Translations under genes and position numbers: made by a program | The notes under the pieces: model-generated | Seen by the model: only the letters and a program-made list of their open reading frames with translations | The model's database searches: none | Told to the model about the DNA's origin: nothing | Shown here: one piece after another, positions 34,572 through 42,722 of the stretch | Layout of the letters: every line of letters begins with the position of its first letter | How positions within the stretch are numbered: the stretch's first letter is position 1 | Source: Prevotella jejuni | Lineage (GTDB): Bacteria > Bacteroidota > Bacteroidia > Bacteroidales > Bacteroidaceae | DNA: 64,000 nt | Direction: 5' to 3' | Assembly: GCF_900187995.1 (NCBI RefSeq) | Contig: NZ_FZNZ01000011.1 | Location: 1-64,000, forward strand

Positions 34572-34644
34572 TACACCCTTAGGGATTCGAACCCTAGACC
34601 CACTGATTAAGAGTCAGTTGCTCTACCAACTGAGCTAAGGGTGC
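34572..34644 (-). tRNA. tRNA-Lys (anticodon CTT), copy 2
   Basis: On the minus strand a 73-base cloverleaf begins GCACCCTTAGCTCAG, has the anticodon loop CTCTTAA (anticodon CTT, codon AAG) and the T-loop GGTTCGAATCC, and closes with AGGGTGT plus discriminator A; the first pair is G-U. It is identical to the copy at 34684-34756. CCA is not encoded. Confidence 0.95.
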
Positions 34645-34683
34645 ATGCTAAACGAAAAGACCTGGGTTAGAAATCAATTCTTG

Positions 34684-34756
34684 TACACCCTTAGGGATTC
34701 GAACCCTAGACCCACTGATTAAGAGTCAGTTGCTCTACCAACTGAGCTAAGGGTGC
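34684..34756 (-). tRNA. tRNA-Lys (anticodon CTT), copy 1
   Basis: Identical in sequence to 34572-34644 and 112 bases away in the same direction. This is the first copy in transcription order. The tandem pair probably arose by a local duplication and is co-transcribed. Confidence 0.95.
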
Positions 34757-35059
34757 TCATTTCGTTTTTGCGAGTGCAAAGGTATTACTTTTTTATGAAC
34801 TAACCAAACTTTTTCTATCTTTTTTAGTAATAAAGTTCTTATAAATCCTATGCTGTTATAGAATAAATACTTTATAACTATATGAGAATATGATGATTAG
34901 AAAATGTTATAAATCCTATAAACAACCCTATTTTTCTTTATTAGGATTATGTATCTAATCTTATTATTCGAACAAATCATCAATTGTAGTTTAACATGTG
35001 TTTGATTACTTATAATAGTTCGATTACATCATTTACACCCTAACTTATTTTTATTTTCA

Positions 35060-35144
35060 TTTGCTGTCAGTTTTAACATTTAGCGTAAATCACTTATTAT
35101 TAAATTGTTACACCAATGATAATAATGACAGATATGACAGCAAA
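35060..35144. repeat. 85-bp MITE-like element, copy 2
   Basis: Ends are TTTGCTGTCA (35060-35069) and TGACAGCAAA (35135-35144), the same perfect 10-bp inverted repeat as in 14588-14673. It shares the inner TTTTAACATTT block and the second TGACAG word near the right end. The flanking stretches 34757-35059 and 35145-35603 hold no gene or structure that I can support. Confidence 0.65.
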
Positions 35145-35603
35145 ATTAGAAGCGATTTTCCAAAACTAAAACTTCCACAGAAGCAACAAAAGGAATGTTG
35201 CCCTTTACTGTTTACTGAATAAATGGTGTCCTATTATGTGGCTATCCATTATCTGCAAGTGCACCTTATCTTGTTACTGGCCTTGAATGAAAAACCAAAA
35301 TAGCGAACAGCGACTTTGTGTACCGCAATATCGTACGTAACCTTTCACATTCTGATAACGAAAGAGAAGGGAGTTATTTACACACACGAAGAGTCAACAA
35401 AAAGCATGTAGTCTACTAAAAATACAGAACAATCAAAGAGATGTTGTACTAAGTTTCGCAGATGTAAAATCCTCCAAGTACTTACATAAGTTCTCCTGTT
35501 GTTTTATAAATTTCATCACTCTACATTTTGGGGAAAGCTAAAAATACGAAGTAAGTATCATCTTTGTTTCCTTTCAAGTTAGTATTTAGCCCAATAGAGA
35601 TTT

Positions 35604-35713
35604 GTCCGGACGCCCCGGACAATGTGTCCGGAGGCCTCGGACAAATCGTCCGGAGGCTTTGGACAAACTTTCCGAGCACCTCGTACATTTCGTCCAGACG
35701 TCATGTACACTCC
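35604..35713. repeat. array C: five (perhaps six) 22-bp dyad units
   Basis: Units start at 35604, 35626, 35648, 35670 and 35692, with a weak sixth at 35714. The first three share GTCCGGA followed after a few bases by CGGAC or TGGAC, so each unit is a small dyad. The format is that of arrays A, B and D, but the word (GTCCG/CGGAC) is different. The units decay in the rightward direction. Confidence 0.7.
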
Positions 35714-35956
35714 GTAAAGAGACCTTTAGATTGTCTAATATAGAGGACGGCTAACTCAATATGTACATCTACTATTTTTGCGAATTGTATCTTTTCAAGA
35801 ATCTAATCTATGAGGGAATGAGGCATTTAACGACTTGCATAGCCCGCTAAGTGTAGTGAGTTAATTTTTAGTAAGAAAGATCTTATGACACACAAAAGCA
35901 TAATAAGAGACAATATAAAAGGATATTGGCTATCTCAACCGATATGTAGGAAGAAA

Positions 35957-37153
35957 CTAATTACATCTAATTCTACTCTTGTGGATATATCCAACCTTAC
36001 CGTTATCAGTCTTTACTTGCCACCATTCCCCATTCTTCTTTATAACATCAACGAAACTACCCGATTTAATTCGAGTTATTATCTTAGCTTTAGGGCTTCC
36101 AGACTCACGTATATTAGTATAACCATCTGAATCTTCGATATAATAATCTGTTCGATCATCTGTCGTGGAGTTTAACAGGATTGCTGCTTCAACAATATCT
36201 CGCAAAGCAGTTCTTCCATAATAATTATTTCTTCTTATCCTCTGTGCAATTCCCTTGTCAACCAACATAAAGTTATAAAGATGTTGGTATGCTTTTTTAT
36301 CCATTACCTTGAGAATATTACTTTGATGCGCTTCGTCATATTTATTCAAACAGTCCAACAAACATACCAAACATTCATCTTTCACTTTCTGCTCCACGTT
36401 GATTTGCTTATAATGCTTGTAGTAGGCATAAACAAGGTTTTCAAAAGCCTCCATACAACTTTTATTTGATACCGCTTGCTGATAAAACATGGTAATTAAT
36501 TTCTTCCTGTATCCTCTTGATGGATTGTTATAGAACAAAACATTCTTGACATCATTGGCTATATAACCATTTTGACAAGCGTAATCTATAGCACGACGGA
36601 TAAGCTGGTCATTCTTTTCATAATTTAGGTCAAAGACAACATCTATCGCATTGTCCTTGTTTTTATAGAAATAAGACAAAGAAGAGGGATTGTCATTGAA
36701 AAGTAATTTGTTATATGCCAGGAACATATCCGCTATGCCATTTTCTTTCGTATAAAGAACTTTTCGAGCCTCACTCATAGTCGGCTCATGGTCTAATGCT
36801 GGCTGATAAAATAGACTTTCATTGCCTGTAAAAATAAACCTGCCGAACTCATTGACTGAATATATAATATCCTTGTTTATATCTAAGCTGTACACTTGTG
36901 CAGACGGATGAAGTCGTATTCCAAATAACTGTAGACACTTTTCTTTGAACACGTCATAGTCTGGTGTCTTATAACCATGTGATTTCACATACTCTTCCAA
37001 TAGGAGAGATTGCATACTGTCTTCACACTCCATTAATCCTGTATTAACAAACTCATTCTCAACCATTATATGGTGGGAACCAGAAGACTGTGCTTGACAA
37101 AAGTTAGCAACCAATGCAAACAAACAAAATATTATAAATATGCGTTCTTTCAT
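35957..37153 (-). CDS. secreted protein with C-terminal SH3 domain
   Basis: A signal peptide (cleaved after CQA) leads into about 300 residues of mostly helical sequence that I do not recognise. A bacterial SH3 domain closes the protein at about 335-398, with DVIKKNGEWWQVKTDNGKVG and GYIHKSRI. Bacterial SH3 domains often bind cell-wall peptides. The middle region resembles the neighbouring lipoprotein at 37339-38568: NKDNAIDVVFDLNYEKND here against NNRNFLRDLFLEYGYDKSD there, so the two may be distant paralogues. It lies at the downstream end of the Rhs array and may be an old immunity-type gene; that is inference. Confidence 0.6.
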   Translation of the reverse strand: MKERIFIIFCLFALVANFCQAQSSGSHHIMVENEFVNTGLMECEDSMQSLLLEEYVKSHGYKTPDYDVFKEKCLQLFGIRLHPSAQVYSLDINKDIIYSVNEFGRFIFTGNESLFYQPALDHEPTMSEARKVLYTKENGIADMFLAYNKLLFNDNPSSLSYFYKNKDNAIDVVFDLNYEKNDQLIRRAIDYACQNGYIANDVKNVLFYNNPSRGYRKKLITMFYQQAVSNKSCMEAFENLVYAYYKHYKQINVEQKVKDECLVCLLDCLNKYDEAHQSNILKVMDKKAYQHLYNFMLVDKGIAQRIRRNNYYGRTALRDIVEAAILLNSTTDDRTDYYIEDSDGYTNIRESGSPKAKIITRIKSGSFVDVIKKNGEWWQVKTDNGKVGYIHKSRIRCN

Positions 37154-37338
37154 CCAATTTTCTACTATAGGTTGTTATATCAATTCATAATTCATCCTTA
37201 CCTTACATATAGCAATCTTTACTATCATTGATGAGAAAAATGCCTTATAGAGATCTTCTTTCCATCCACCGATAGACATAAAAAGTGACATTAGAGATAA
37301 GCTATCCATATAAAGTTAAATAATAGCATAATATTATA

Positions 37339-38568
37339 CTACTCACCAGACATACGATGTCTTTCTATCTCAACTCCTTCCTGATACCGGTCATAGTGCC
37401 TTTGTATTATCTTATCAAAGTCCTTCAAGTGGAAGTAATTATTCTTCTTGATGAATGGGACAAAGTCTTTCTGATAGTACAGGGCATATCCAAAACCCTG
37501 ATTATCACAAGGTGTCCCTATACATTTCTCATACATCAGACCATAATAATACCCGATGTATGCACCGGCTTTGTATCTTTCTTCCTTCGTCAGGTTGTCG
37601 AACTCTGGTTCATTTTCCAAGTCCAACAAGGAAAATAAATATTCATCCAACATACAGTAATACAAATTCTTCCTATCAGCATGTTTCAACATATACTGCA
37701 GCAGTCCTTGATGAATGAGAAGTCTTCCATCCACAGCTTTTGAAACAAAGAGTTCCTTGTACTCTTTTCCTATAGGGAGTTCTTCCTCCCCTTTCACTTC
37801 ATCTATCATCATCTTATTAATCACATCTGACTTGTCATAGCCGTATTCCAGGAACAGATCACGCAGGAAGTTCCTGTTATTATTCATAAGCCAAGTGAGT
37901 GCAGCCTTACTGTCGTGGAAGATAAATTGATTTTTATAGAAAAGCTCTTCATCTGTCCTGTAAGATAATTTACCCTTTTTGACTACATTATTATCAGCAT
38001 CTTCGTCATCAAAGCCTTCAAGATCGATAGCACCTTCAATTATAGGATGGAATATAATATAGTTGTATTTAGGAACAAAAATATTCCGATACCAAAAGCA
38101 AAATAGGGTTTCCGTAGCTCCATCGTCCATAGACCTACGCTGTTCCAAACGCTCTTGAGGTAGCCCGTCTTTAATTACATATCTGCGAAGTCCTTTTTTA
38201 AACAGAGAGTTATTTCTTTCAGATATATCTATATTATAATACTTCTTGAGAGCCTTTTGTGCCACAACATCGCTAACAGGCTGGAATCCCATCCTTTTAA
38301 GGATTTCGAAATTCAATTCTACTGCAAGATCCGTATACTCCACTTTCTTGTCTATAGGCATTACCGTGACCCCATCAAGTCCTACTTCTGCAAGTTCTCG
38401 ATAATATTCTCTGATTTTGTGGTCATTTTTCTTTATCAAGTCTACCTCCCTCTTCACAAGTCTTTCTTGATGGCCCTGTTGTTTTCGAGATTGCTTCGGA
38501 GGCTGTTCCATACAACTCACCATCCCTACGACATTTAGAATAAGTAATAAAAGACATACTTTACTCAT
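37339..38568 (-). CDS. hypothetical lipoprotein
   Basis: A short hydrophobic start ends in a lipobox-like MVSC (Cys19), followed by a basic, glutamine-rich linker and about 370 residues without a recognised domain. Part of the sequence (about 215-260) resembles the SH3 protein downstream. It lies between that gene and the last Rhs fragment, in the same orientation as the array. The C-terminus is rich in Tyr, Lys and Asp. Periplasmic or outer-membrane location is inferred from the lipobox. Confidence 0.55.
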   Translation of the reverse strand: MSKVCLLLLILNVVGMVSCMEQPPKQSRKQQGHQERLVKREVDLIKKNDHKIREYYRELAEVGLDGVTVMPIDKKVEYTDLAVELNFEILKRMGFQPVSDVVAQKALKKYYNIDISERNNSLFKKGLRRYVIKDGLPQERLEQRRSMDDGATETLFCFWYRNIFVPKYNYIIFHPIIEGAIDLEGFDDEDADNNVVKKGKLSYRTDEELFYKNQFIFHDSKAALTWLMNNNRNFLRDLFLEYGYDKSDVINKMMIDEVKGEEELPIGKEYKELFVSKAVDGRLLIHQGLLQYMLKHADRKNLYYCMLDEYLFSLLDLENEPEFDNLTKEERYKAGAYIGYYYGLMYEKCIGTPCDNQGFGYALYYQKDFVPFIKKNNYFHLKDFDKIIQRHYDRYQEGVEIERHRMSGE

Positions 38569-38652
38569 AACACTATAATTATTATTTCATTATATATTTG
38601 TTCTTACAGAATTGATATGATTAGGCACTAAAGTCAGCCTACAGCGAGAAAT

Positions 38653-38833
38653 GCACCAAACAATAGCATTGATATACACTCTCCATCATACTGCAACTCA
38701 TCACGATGCGCTAACCTGTAGCATTGTAAGTATAACGGATTGTCTTATCCTCACGACTTAGCTGTCGATGCTGAGTCCACCTTCTACACCTTAACAAATT
38801 GGCTTATCCATCAGTCCAAAAGTCATCTCATTA
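38653..38833 (-). pseudogene. degraded Rhs core fragment
   Basis: On the minus strand this stretch is a decayed copy of the shared Rhs core. GTAAGTATAACG-like and CACTCTCCATCAT-like words match the segment for RYTYNAAGERIMKSYGTMEG, and GAGTCCACCTTCTACACCTTA matches the segment for the KVDSTT region. The two pieces are joined at GACTTAGC with the DNA normally between them (about 190 bases) missing. Many substitutions and no open frame mark it as the oldest remnant of the array. Confidence 0.7.
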
Positions 38834-38916
38834 GAGTAAAAGGCATTTTTAACTATACCTGTAGCAAAATTTAAGCGGTTTAGTTCGTCATATTAGTATG
38901 TTTTGAGAGAACTAAC

Positions 38917-39438
38917 TTATTTGTAAGTTATTCCTACGCTATCTACATAATATACATCAGGAAAAGGTTCCTTTAGCAAAAATCGTACTACGACATGATT
39001 GATGATCGAGTCCCCGTAAATCTGATACAGGCTATCTGATTCTTGAGTTGTTGAGATTTTTTGCTTACTTCCTTTGCATTCTATTCTAAATCCACTACTT
39101 GTCCCTCTTCCTGCAGTACCCGTTGGAATATAATACAATACTGGGAGTTGTTTGGTGAGATAACCTTTCAAACTTCTGCTTCTCAAATCGCATATACTAT
39201 AAAAGATTAACCAAACTGCAAAAAACGCACAGCCTACAACATAAGAGTAGTAATGCATTTTTTTCTTTATCCTAAGTATTATATAAGAAAATAGAAAAAT
39301 CAAAATGTTTAATGATATCATATAGAAATACGTATCTATAATGACATTCGCTCCCATATAGAGTAGTATCCACAGCCCCGCTAAGGCCAAAAAATACCAA
39401 GTTGCTTCTTCCTTTAATATTTTTTTTAGATTCATCAT
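38917..39438 (-). CDS. two-helix membrane protein, candidate immunity protein
   Basis: The 173-residue protein has two hydrophobic segments close to the N-terminus (about 12-55), a third near 65-83 and a soluble C-terminal domain of about 90 residues (GTSSGFRIECKG, YQIYGDSIINHV). It follows Rhs core remnants (39490-39665) on the same strand, the place where other cassettes keep their immunity gene. A frameshifted paralogue lies at 11809-12331. No known domain is recognised. Confidence 0.65.
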   Translation of the reverse strand: MMNLKKILKEEATWYFLALAGLWILLYMGANVIIDTYFYMISLNILIFLFSYIILRIKKKMHYYSYVVGCAFFAVWLIFYSICDLRSRSLKGYLTKQLPVLYYIPTGTAGRGTSSGFRIECKGSKQKISTTQESDSLYQIYGDSIINHVVVRFLLKEPFPDVYYVDSVGITYK

Positions 39439-39489
39439 CTCGTAAGTTTTTGATAAATTTCACTTCCAGCATTATTCCCTGTACGACTG

Positions 39490-39665
39490 AGCGATATAGC
39501 CATTGTGGCATATTACTCAGCCAACGAATCTACCACATACTAAAGACTTACTACAGGTTTCTTATATTTTACACCATAGTTACAAGTCACCCTCCTCATC
39601 GTATTGCTTGCCGTAGATTTTATATAGCAGGTCCTCACGGCTACTATGCTCATCAACTAATTTCA
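39490..39665 (-). pseudogene. degraded 3' Rhs core fragment
   Basis: The minus strand matches, with many changes, the end of the Rhs core: words for VDEHSSSEDLPYKFNGKQ, then the YYYGARYMNP region (ACACCATAGTTACAAG), then the DPLAEKY region (CTCAGCCAACGAATCTACC). Its first part is translated as the tail of the gene 39580-40506. It is the missing 3' half of the fragment at 40583-41527, separated from it by the inserted gene. Confidence 0.65.
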
Positions 39666-40506
39666 TTTTAATAGACATAGTAGTGGAATTTTCATTATGA
39701 AGTGTCCATTTATTTTTATTTTCGTCAAATGTATATTGGACTTCTGAAATAATTTTCTTTCTTATACCAGATTTGTATGAACAATGCAACCTGACGATTA
39801 TATTTCCTTTTTTTATAAATAAAATAGGCCAACCGATAATGTAATAATTCTTTTTGATGTATTTTTTATATTCAGAACCTTCAATGACATTCTCTTGTTG
39901 GTTTTTGAAAAACCAACTTGGAAAATATTCCTTATTTATATATATTAAATGCCGAGGGACTCCCGATCTTCCCAAATAGCCAATCGCTCTATTAACGGCC
40001 TTATCATAAATACTGTCAAAGTCTATAAGTTTTCCTTGCTTCTTAGCATTTTCAGGCTTGTAGTATAAGTCTTTCTGAGAAATTTTTATTGCCTTAAAAG
40101 TTTTATTATCCACATTAAAGAGTGATGTATATCCGTCTGTAAAAGCCCACATTTTATCTTGTCTGCAAAAGATCTGCCCTATCTCTATTAGCAGTGTATC
40201 CCTGCCTATCATTTGTAAAAGCGGATATCCGACAAGATTCTTTCCTATTATAAGTTTACCGTTCTTAAGGTGTAAATTATTCCAGTCCTTTATTCTTTGA
40301 ACATTAAAACCATATGGATTATAATTATTGACGAGATAGAAATCTTTTCTGTCAAATTTATCTTTCCACCTGTCAGGTACTGTTCTTAAGAAATTATAGT
40401 ATGAGATTTCCAATGCTTTGTTTAGAGAAGCATTCTGCCCTTTTACATTTATACAAAATAAAATCAATACAATACAGAGCTGAATAAAAATGAGTTTCTT
40501 TTTCAT
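39580..40506 (-). CDS. secreted candidate immunity protein with a captured Rhs-core tail
   Basis: From ATG 40506 (MKKKLIFIQLCIVLILF) a signal peptide ends near VKGQ, followed by about 250 residues without a recognised domain. The last 25 or so residues (LVDEHSSREDLLYKIYGKQ and on) are plainly a mutated piece of the Rhs core (LVDEHSSSEDLPYKFNGKQ in intact copies). The gene therefore runs into Rhs DNA and its own original C-terminus was lost or extended. An upstream in-frame ATG (40608) is less likely, since it would begin inside the Rhs junction. The gene lies between the two halves of a broken Rhs copy. Confidence 0.6.
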   Translation of the reverse strand: MKKKLIFIQLCIVLILFCINVKGQNASLNKALEISYYNFLRTVPDRWKDKFDRKDFYLVNNYNPYGFNVQRIKDWNNLHLKNGKLIIGKNLVGYPLLQMIGRDTLLIEIGQIFCRQDKMWAFTDGYTSLFNVDNKTFKAIKISQKDLYYKPENAKKQGKLIDFDSIYDKAVNRAIGYLGRSGVPRHLIYINKEYFPSWFFKNQQENVIEGSEYKKYIKKNYYIIGWPILFIKKGNIIVRLHCSYKSGIRKKIISEVQYTFDENKNKWTLHNENSTTMSIKMKLVDEHSSREDLLYKIYGKQYDEEGDL

Positions 40507-40582
40507 TTCTTGAATGATTATTATTGTTCTATAGCGAGAATCGCCTTCATGCCTCTTCTTGTTACTCTTAGAAGGCAATACC

Positions 40583-41527
40583 CTATGATGCTCCATTGAT
40601 AAAGACACCCTCCATCGTACCGTAACTCTTCATAATACGTTCACCAGCAGCGTTGTAAGTATAACGACTCGTCTTGCCGTTATCGCTTAAGACCATGAGT
40701 CGGTTGTCTTCATCCCAATACATCTCACGGGTAGTATTCGCCGAATCGTTCGTTACTAATGTTGGATTACCGTTGGCATCATACGTGTAATGATCGTGAC
40801 CAATCTGTGTTGGAGCTGTCGGGTGGTTATTGTCCTCGTACTTATAAGCGAAGTTATAAGACTTAGCAGTTGTCGTTGAGTCCACCTTCTGTACCTTAGT
40901 CAGCGGTTCACTCATCCGTCCGAACGACATCACCATATCATACGATGCATGCTTAGCCTTACCGCTTGCATGAATAAGGCGGTTCAGCTCATCATACTCA
41001 TACGTATGCGAACTCCTTCCTCCCAGCTTCGCCCTATTGAGTTTCATCAGCGACGTTGGGTTGGCAGCATTCGTAATACCGAGGATATTATCCACAGCAT
41101 CATAACGATACCTGTTCTCCATCACAGTCTGACCGTCCGCTGTAAGGTTCATCACCTGCAGACGGTCACGCTGCTTGTCGTAGCTATAGGTAGTCTCCGT
41201 GCCATTACCGAGCTTCGTATAGACCGTATGACCCTCCTTGTCGTAACCTATCCTATCAACAATAACGCTCTGACTTCCCTGTTTATTGCTCGTAAGACGC
41301 TCAACCTGTCCAGCAGCATTGTAGTGATAGGTCACCACTTCACCATCAGGATAAGTCATCGTCTGTACACGGTTCCAGCTGTCATACGTAGCACCATAGA
41401 CATAAGTCCTAATATCTGCCACGCTCGCCATGACCGTTCGGACAGTCTTAACAACTTCGCCCTGTCTGCCGTAGATGCGTAGTTGAGGTTGTTCCGTGTA
41501 CTCGTATTGTTCATTGTTATATTATCG
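40583..41527 (-). pseudogene. Rhs core fragment lacking head and tail
   Basis: The frame is open from about 41527 and reads through YGRQGEVVKTVRTVMAS into the standard core (ATG at 41431), then stops after YGTMEGVFINGAS at 40583. In intact copies the core continues with about 220 more residues before the toxin. The 3' part is found, decayed, at 39490-39665. The core here remains almost identical to the long copies, so the break is recent or the core has been corrected by gene conversion. Confidence 0.8.
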
Positions 41528-41550
41528 AAGAATTTTAATTTACTTAGTTT

Positions 41551-41682
41551 GCACGATTACTGCATACGTCTTGCAGTTCTTCTGCAAAGGCCTTGCAGTG
41601 TTACTGCATGCGTGCTGCAGTGTTTCTGCAAGGCTTCTGCAGTGAGACTGCAACGCGGGTGCAGAATCTCTGCAGTACTATT
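41551..41682. repeat. array D: TGCA words every 11 bases (six 22-bp units)
   Basis: GCA occurs at 41551, 41562, 41573 and then every 11 bases up to 41672, twelve times without a slip. As 22-bp units each reads GCA, six bases, CTGCA, then a spacer; most units contain GCAG and CTGC as a dyad. Total length 132 bases, the same as arrays A and B. It lies between an Rhs fragment and the DUF6078-like gene. It has no cas genes or spacers. Confidence 0.8.
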
Positions 41683-41767
41683 GCGAAATGATTTAGTGCG
41701 TTGTATCGATTCATTCGTTCGGTGTTGTCCGCCTTGAACATGTTGTAAATGTGCGCGTTATATCGAT

Positions 41768-42217
41768 TCATTGTTCCCAGTCGGGGCGCTGTTCGTAGCT
41801 GTCGAATTGCGGGGCGGGGAGTTCGTATTCATTGAATATTGTTGTTATTTCTGCCTGCTGCTCGGGCGAAATGAGCTGGTCTCCCTTTTGGGCGTAATAG
41901 AAAGCGCGCTCGCTGCTGAACACGTTCATTACATCGTAGCGCACGCTGTGGTACTGCGCTTTGGGGATATGGTCGAACAGTCGGCGCATGCCTCGGGCGT
42001 ATCGCATGGGGGCGTCACTGCGAAACTCGCGGCACGCTTCGCCTTTCGCTACTTGTGCTACGTAGGCGGGCGTTACGCAATAGTTCGTTGTCGGCGGTTC
42101 GGGTTGCAACTGATATAGTCGGGCAACTTGGCGGCGAAGGCAGTGTACTGCTTTCGCGCATTCTTTGTCTGTGGCGTAGCATGAGGCGTAGCCGAAGGGG
42201 ATTTCTTCAATCTGCAT
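41768..42217 (-). CDS. DUF6078-like protein
   Basis: The 149-residue protein has the pattern YASCYATDKECAKAVHCLRR near the start (three Cys) and RYARGMRRLFDHIP near residue 95, which I associate from memory with the DUF6078 family of Bacteroidales. Its DNA is clearly richer in G and C than the A-T-rich immunity genes around it, so it is probably not part of a toxin cassette and may have entered or stayed as a passenger. Function unknown. Confidence 0.6.
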   Translation of the reverse strand: MQIEEIPFGYASCYATDKECAKAVHCLRRQVARLYQLQPEPPTTNYCVTPAYVAQVAKGEACREFRSDAPMRYARGMRRLFDHIPKAQYHSVRYDVMNVFSSERAFYYAQKGDQLISPEQQAEITTIFNEYELPAPQFDSYEQRPDWEQ

Positions 42218-42279
42218 AAATATGATTAATCAAATATAGCTGTTAATTTATTCTTTTTTACAACTACAAAGATAATAAT

Positions 42280-42720
42280 TTACTTGATAATCTCTAAATC
42301 TTTTACGTATCGACCATTCTTTTCTGCCGAGAAAGAATAATACTCAGCCCCGTTACCCACAATACCGATATTCCTCCCTTTCATGGGGAAAGAATCCAAC
42401 ACATTAAAAGCCCCATCTCTTCGTATCGTTTTATAAGAGAAGGAATGTGGGTGTATCCTGTAAATGTTCTTATATAAGTTATCTACATAAATTGTATCTG
42501 TTCCGGTAATAAAATAGAGCAGGATCTCTCCATAATAACCATTGGTTTTGCGAATAATGATAGAATCTGTATCCCCAATGATGAGACTATCATACTTATC
42601 ACCCTCGGAAACGGATATATAAATATTATTCATATCACAATAATATCGCTTTTTTATCTTTTTGTTTGTACAGGAAATAACAAGAAATAAAACGAATGCA
42701 TATATAATTATGTACTTCAT
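42280..42720 (-). CDS. candidate immunity lipoprotein of Rhs cassette 2
   Basis: The 146-residue protein starts with a lipoprotein signal (VISC, Cys17) and has a small beta-rich domain. It begins 2 bases after the stop of the Rhs gene 42723-44366, the classic position for an immunity gene. A lipid anchor would place it in the periplasm or at the outer membrane. No domain is recognised. Confidence 0.65.
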   Translation of the reverse strand: MKYIIIYAFVLFLVISCTNKKIKKRYYCDMNNIYISVSEGDKYDSLIIGDTDSIIIRKTNGYYGEILLYFITGTDTIYVDNLYKNIYRIHPHSFSYKTIRRDGAFNVLDSFPMKGRNIGIVGNGAEYYSFSAEKNGRYVKDLEIIK

Positions 42721-42722
42721 TT

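Noticed and set aside
41551..41682. CRISPR array
   Set aside because: The units follow each other without unique spacers, the words drift and no cas gene is present. The same holds for arrays A, B and C.
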